A stretch of 7,038 nt of DNA from Geodermatophilaceae bacterium (GTDB taxonomy: Bacteria > Actinomycetota > Actinomycetes > Mycobacteriales > Geodermatophilaceae), in the NCBI GenBank assembly GCA_013814015.1, contig JACCQS010000375.1, positions 1 to 7,038 of the forward strand, read 5' to 3'. Below, one piece after another: positions 6,234 to 7,038 of this stretch. The notes below the pieces were generated by a model. That model searched no databases, had not been told where the DNA came from, and was given only the letters and a program-made list of their open reading frames with translations. Made by a program: the position numbers and the translations under genes. Numbering within the stretch: position 1 is the stretch's first letter; each line of letters starts with the position of its first letter.

Positions 6234-7038
6234 ATCCGCTCCGGTGCGCCGACGCCGAGCAGGCCCAAGCCGTTGGCCAGGACCGTACGAGTGGTCTCGC
6301 ACAGCCACAGCCGCGGCGCCATCTCCGGTGCCGGCTCCTCGTCGCCACGGGGCAGGATGCGACAGGCGTCATAGAAGCGGTGATAGGTGCCGGCCAGCTC
6401 CTCGAGGTAGCGGGCGACCCGGTGCGGGGCTCGGAACTGCGCCGCCGCGGCGACGATGCGGGGAAACTCCCCGAGGGCACCCAACAAGTCGGATTCCTTG
6501 TCGTGGTTGAGCAGTTCCAGATGCACCCCGGCCAGGTCAGGGAGCGGGTGGCCGAGCTCGGCGGCATTGCGCAGCAGTGAGGCGATCCGCGCGTGGGCAT
6601 ACTGCACGTAGAAGACCGGGTTGTCCGATGTCTGGCTTGCCCAGAGGTCGAGATCAAGGTCGATCGTGCTGTCCATCGAGGACCGGACGAGGACATACCT
6701 GGCGGCGTCCACTCCAATGACCTCGATCAGCTCTGCCAGGTTCAGCGTGTTTCCTGCTCGCTTGCTCAGCTTGGCACCGCGGATGTTGACCAGCTGGCCG
6801 ATGATGATCTCCAGGGTCTCGTCCGGGTTCTCGCCGAGACCTTGCACCAGGCTGCGCATCCTGCCGATGTAGCCGTGGTGGTCGGCCCCCAAGAGAATGA
6901 CTACCTTGTCCGCCCCCCGCTCCCGCTTGTTCACGTAATAGGCGAGGTCGGCGCAGAAGTACGTCGGCCGGCCGTCGCTGCGGACGATGACGCGGTCCTT
7001 GTCGTCGCCGAAGTCGGTGGTGCGCAACCACATAGCCC
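6230..7038 (-). CDS. argS: Arginyl-tRNA synthetase, C-terminal half (runs off right edge)
   Basis: ArgS attaches arginine to tRNA-Arg, using ATP. The last 268 residues are present, about half of the usual 550 or so. The window enters the class I catalytic domain at the [16 protein letters not shown] segment. [11 protein letters not shown] follows, and then the KMSKS-type loop appears as AKLSKRAGN, with KLSKR encoded at 6758-6772. The anticodon-binding DALR domain follows, with [27 protein letters not shown] and the C-terminal [15 protein letters not shown] ending in Met. The HIGH motif and N-terminal tRNA-binding domain are outside the window. The open frame continues to base 7038, so the apparent ATG at 7033-7031 is an internal methionine. 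The TGA stop overlaps the lysA start, placing lysA in the same transcript. Confidence 0.96.
   Translation of the reverse strand, partial: AMWLRTTDFGDDKDRVIVRSDGRPTYFCADLAYYVNKRERGADKVVILLGADHHGYIGRMRSLVQGLGENPDETLEIIIGQLVNIRGAKLSKRAGNTLNLAELIEVIGVDAARYVLVRSSMDSTIDLDLDLWASQTSDNPVFYVQYAHARIASLLRNAAELGHPLPDLAGVHLELLNHDKESDLLGALGEFPRIVAAAAQFRAPHRVARYLEELAGTYHRFYDACRILPRGDEEPAPEMAPRLWLCETTRTVLANGLGLLGVGAPERM
6239..6242 (-). promoter_or_regulatory. Ribosome binding site supporting the GTG start of lysA
   Basis: GGAG on the minus strand lies five bases before GTG (6233-6231), within the last codons of argS. Together with the GTGA overlap it favours this start over ATG at 6209, whose preceding 15 bases have no SD-like run. 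Confidence 0.6.

Noticed and set aside
6207..6308. Longer lysA start near 6308 and the shorter ATG start at 6209
   Set aside because: The longer form adds 25 residues read through argS coding sequence with no family similarity. The ATG lacks an SD and loses the conserved RAHPAGP segment.
5755..6717. A 320-codon minus-strand open frame overlapping argS and lysA
   Set aside because: Its composition is Arg/Ser/Gly-rich and no motif is recognised. Both overlapped genes are clearly real in their own frames.
1..7038. A new defence, mobile or secondary-metabolite system
   Set aside because: All DNA except the 275-base thrB-rho gap is accounted for by six well-known housekeeping genes. No transposase, integrase, inverted terminal repeat or attachment-site pattern was seen.

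Overview
The window is a stretch of chromosome from a high-GC Gram-positive bacterium (Actinomycetota). Every gene I can support lies on the minus strand. In the direction of transcription the order is argS (3' half), lysA, hom, thrC, thrB, rho (5' part). This is a conserved actinobacterial gene order. The GC-rich codon use, the long Asn/Arg/Asp-rich insertion in Rho, and a LysA N-terminus resembling the Streptomyces type all point the same way. The genus cannot be settled from this sequence alone.

Layout from high to low coordinate: the C-terminal half of arginyl-tRNA synthetase ends at 6230. lysA starts on a GTG overlapping the argS stop (GTGA, 6230-6233). hom starts on an ATG overlapping the lysA stop (ATGA, 4827-4830). 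thrC starts on an ATG sharing one base with the hom stop (TGATG, 3536-3540). thrB starts on a GTG three bases after the thrC stop. The five genes from argS to thrB therefore look like one translationally coupled transcript. A 275-base gap (1263-1537) separates thrB from rho. It holds a candidate promoter, several inverted repeats and a good ribosome binding site. rho runs off the left edge with its first 420 residues present.

Together hom, thrC and thrB convert aspartate semialdehyde to threonine, apart from aspartokinase and aspartate-semialdehyde dehydrogenase, which are not in the window. Hom makes homoserine, ThrB phosphorylates it and ThrC forms threonine. LysA performs the last step of lysine synthesis from meso-diaminopimelate, the other branch of the aspartate family. 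ArgS charges tRNA-Arg. Rho is the transcription termination helicase.

I found no mobile element, CRISPR array, tRNA/rRNA gene or new defence-like system. The parts most worth a second look are the 70-residue polyampholyte tract of Rho, which contains short in-frame DNA repeats, and the structured intergenic leader upstream of rho. All other gaps are shorter than 5 bases or are overlaps.
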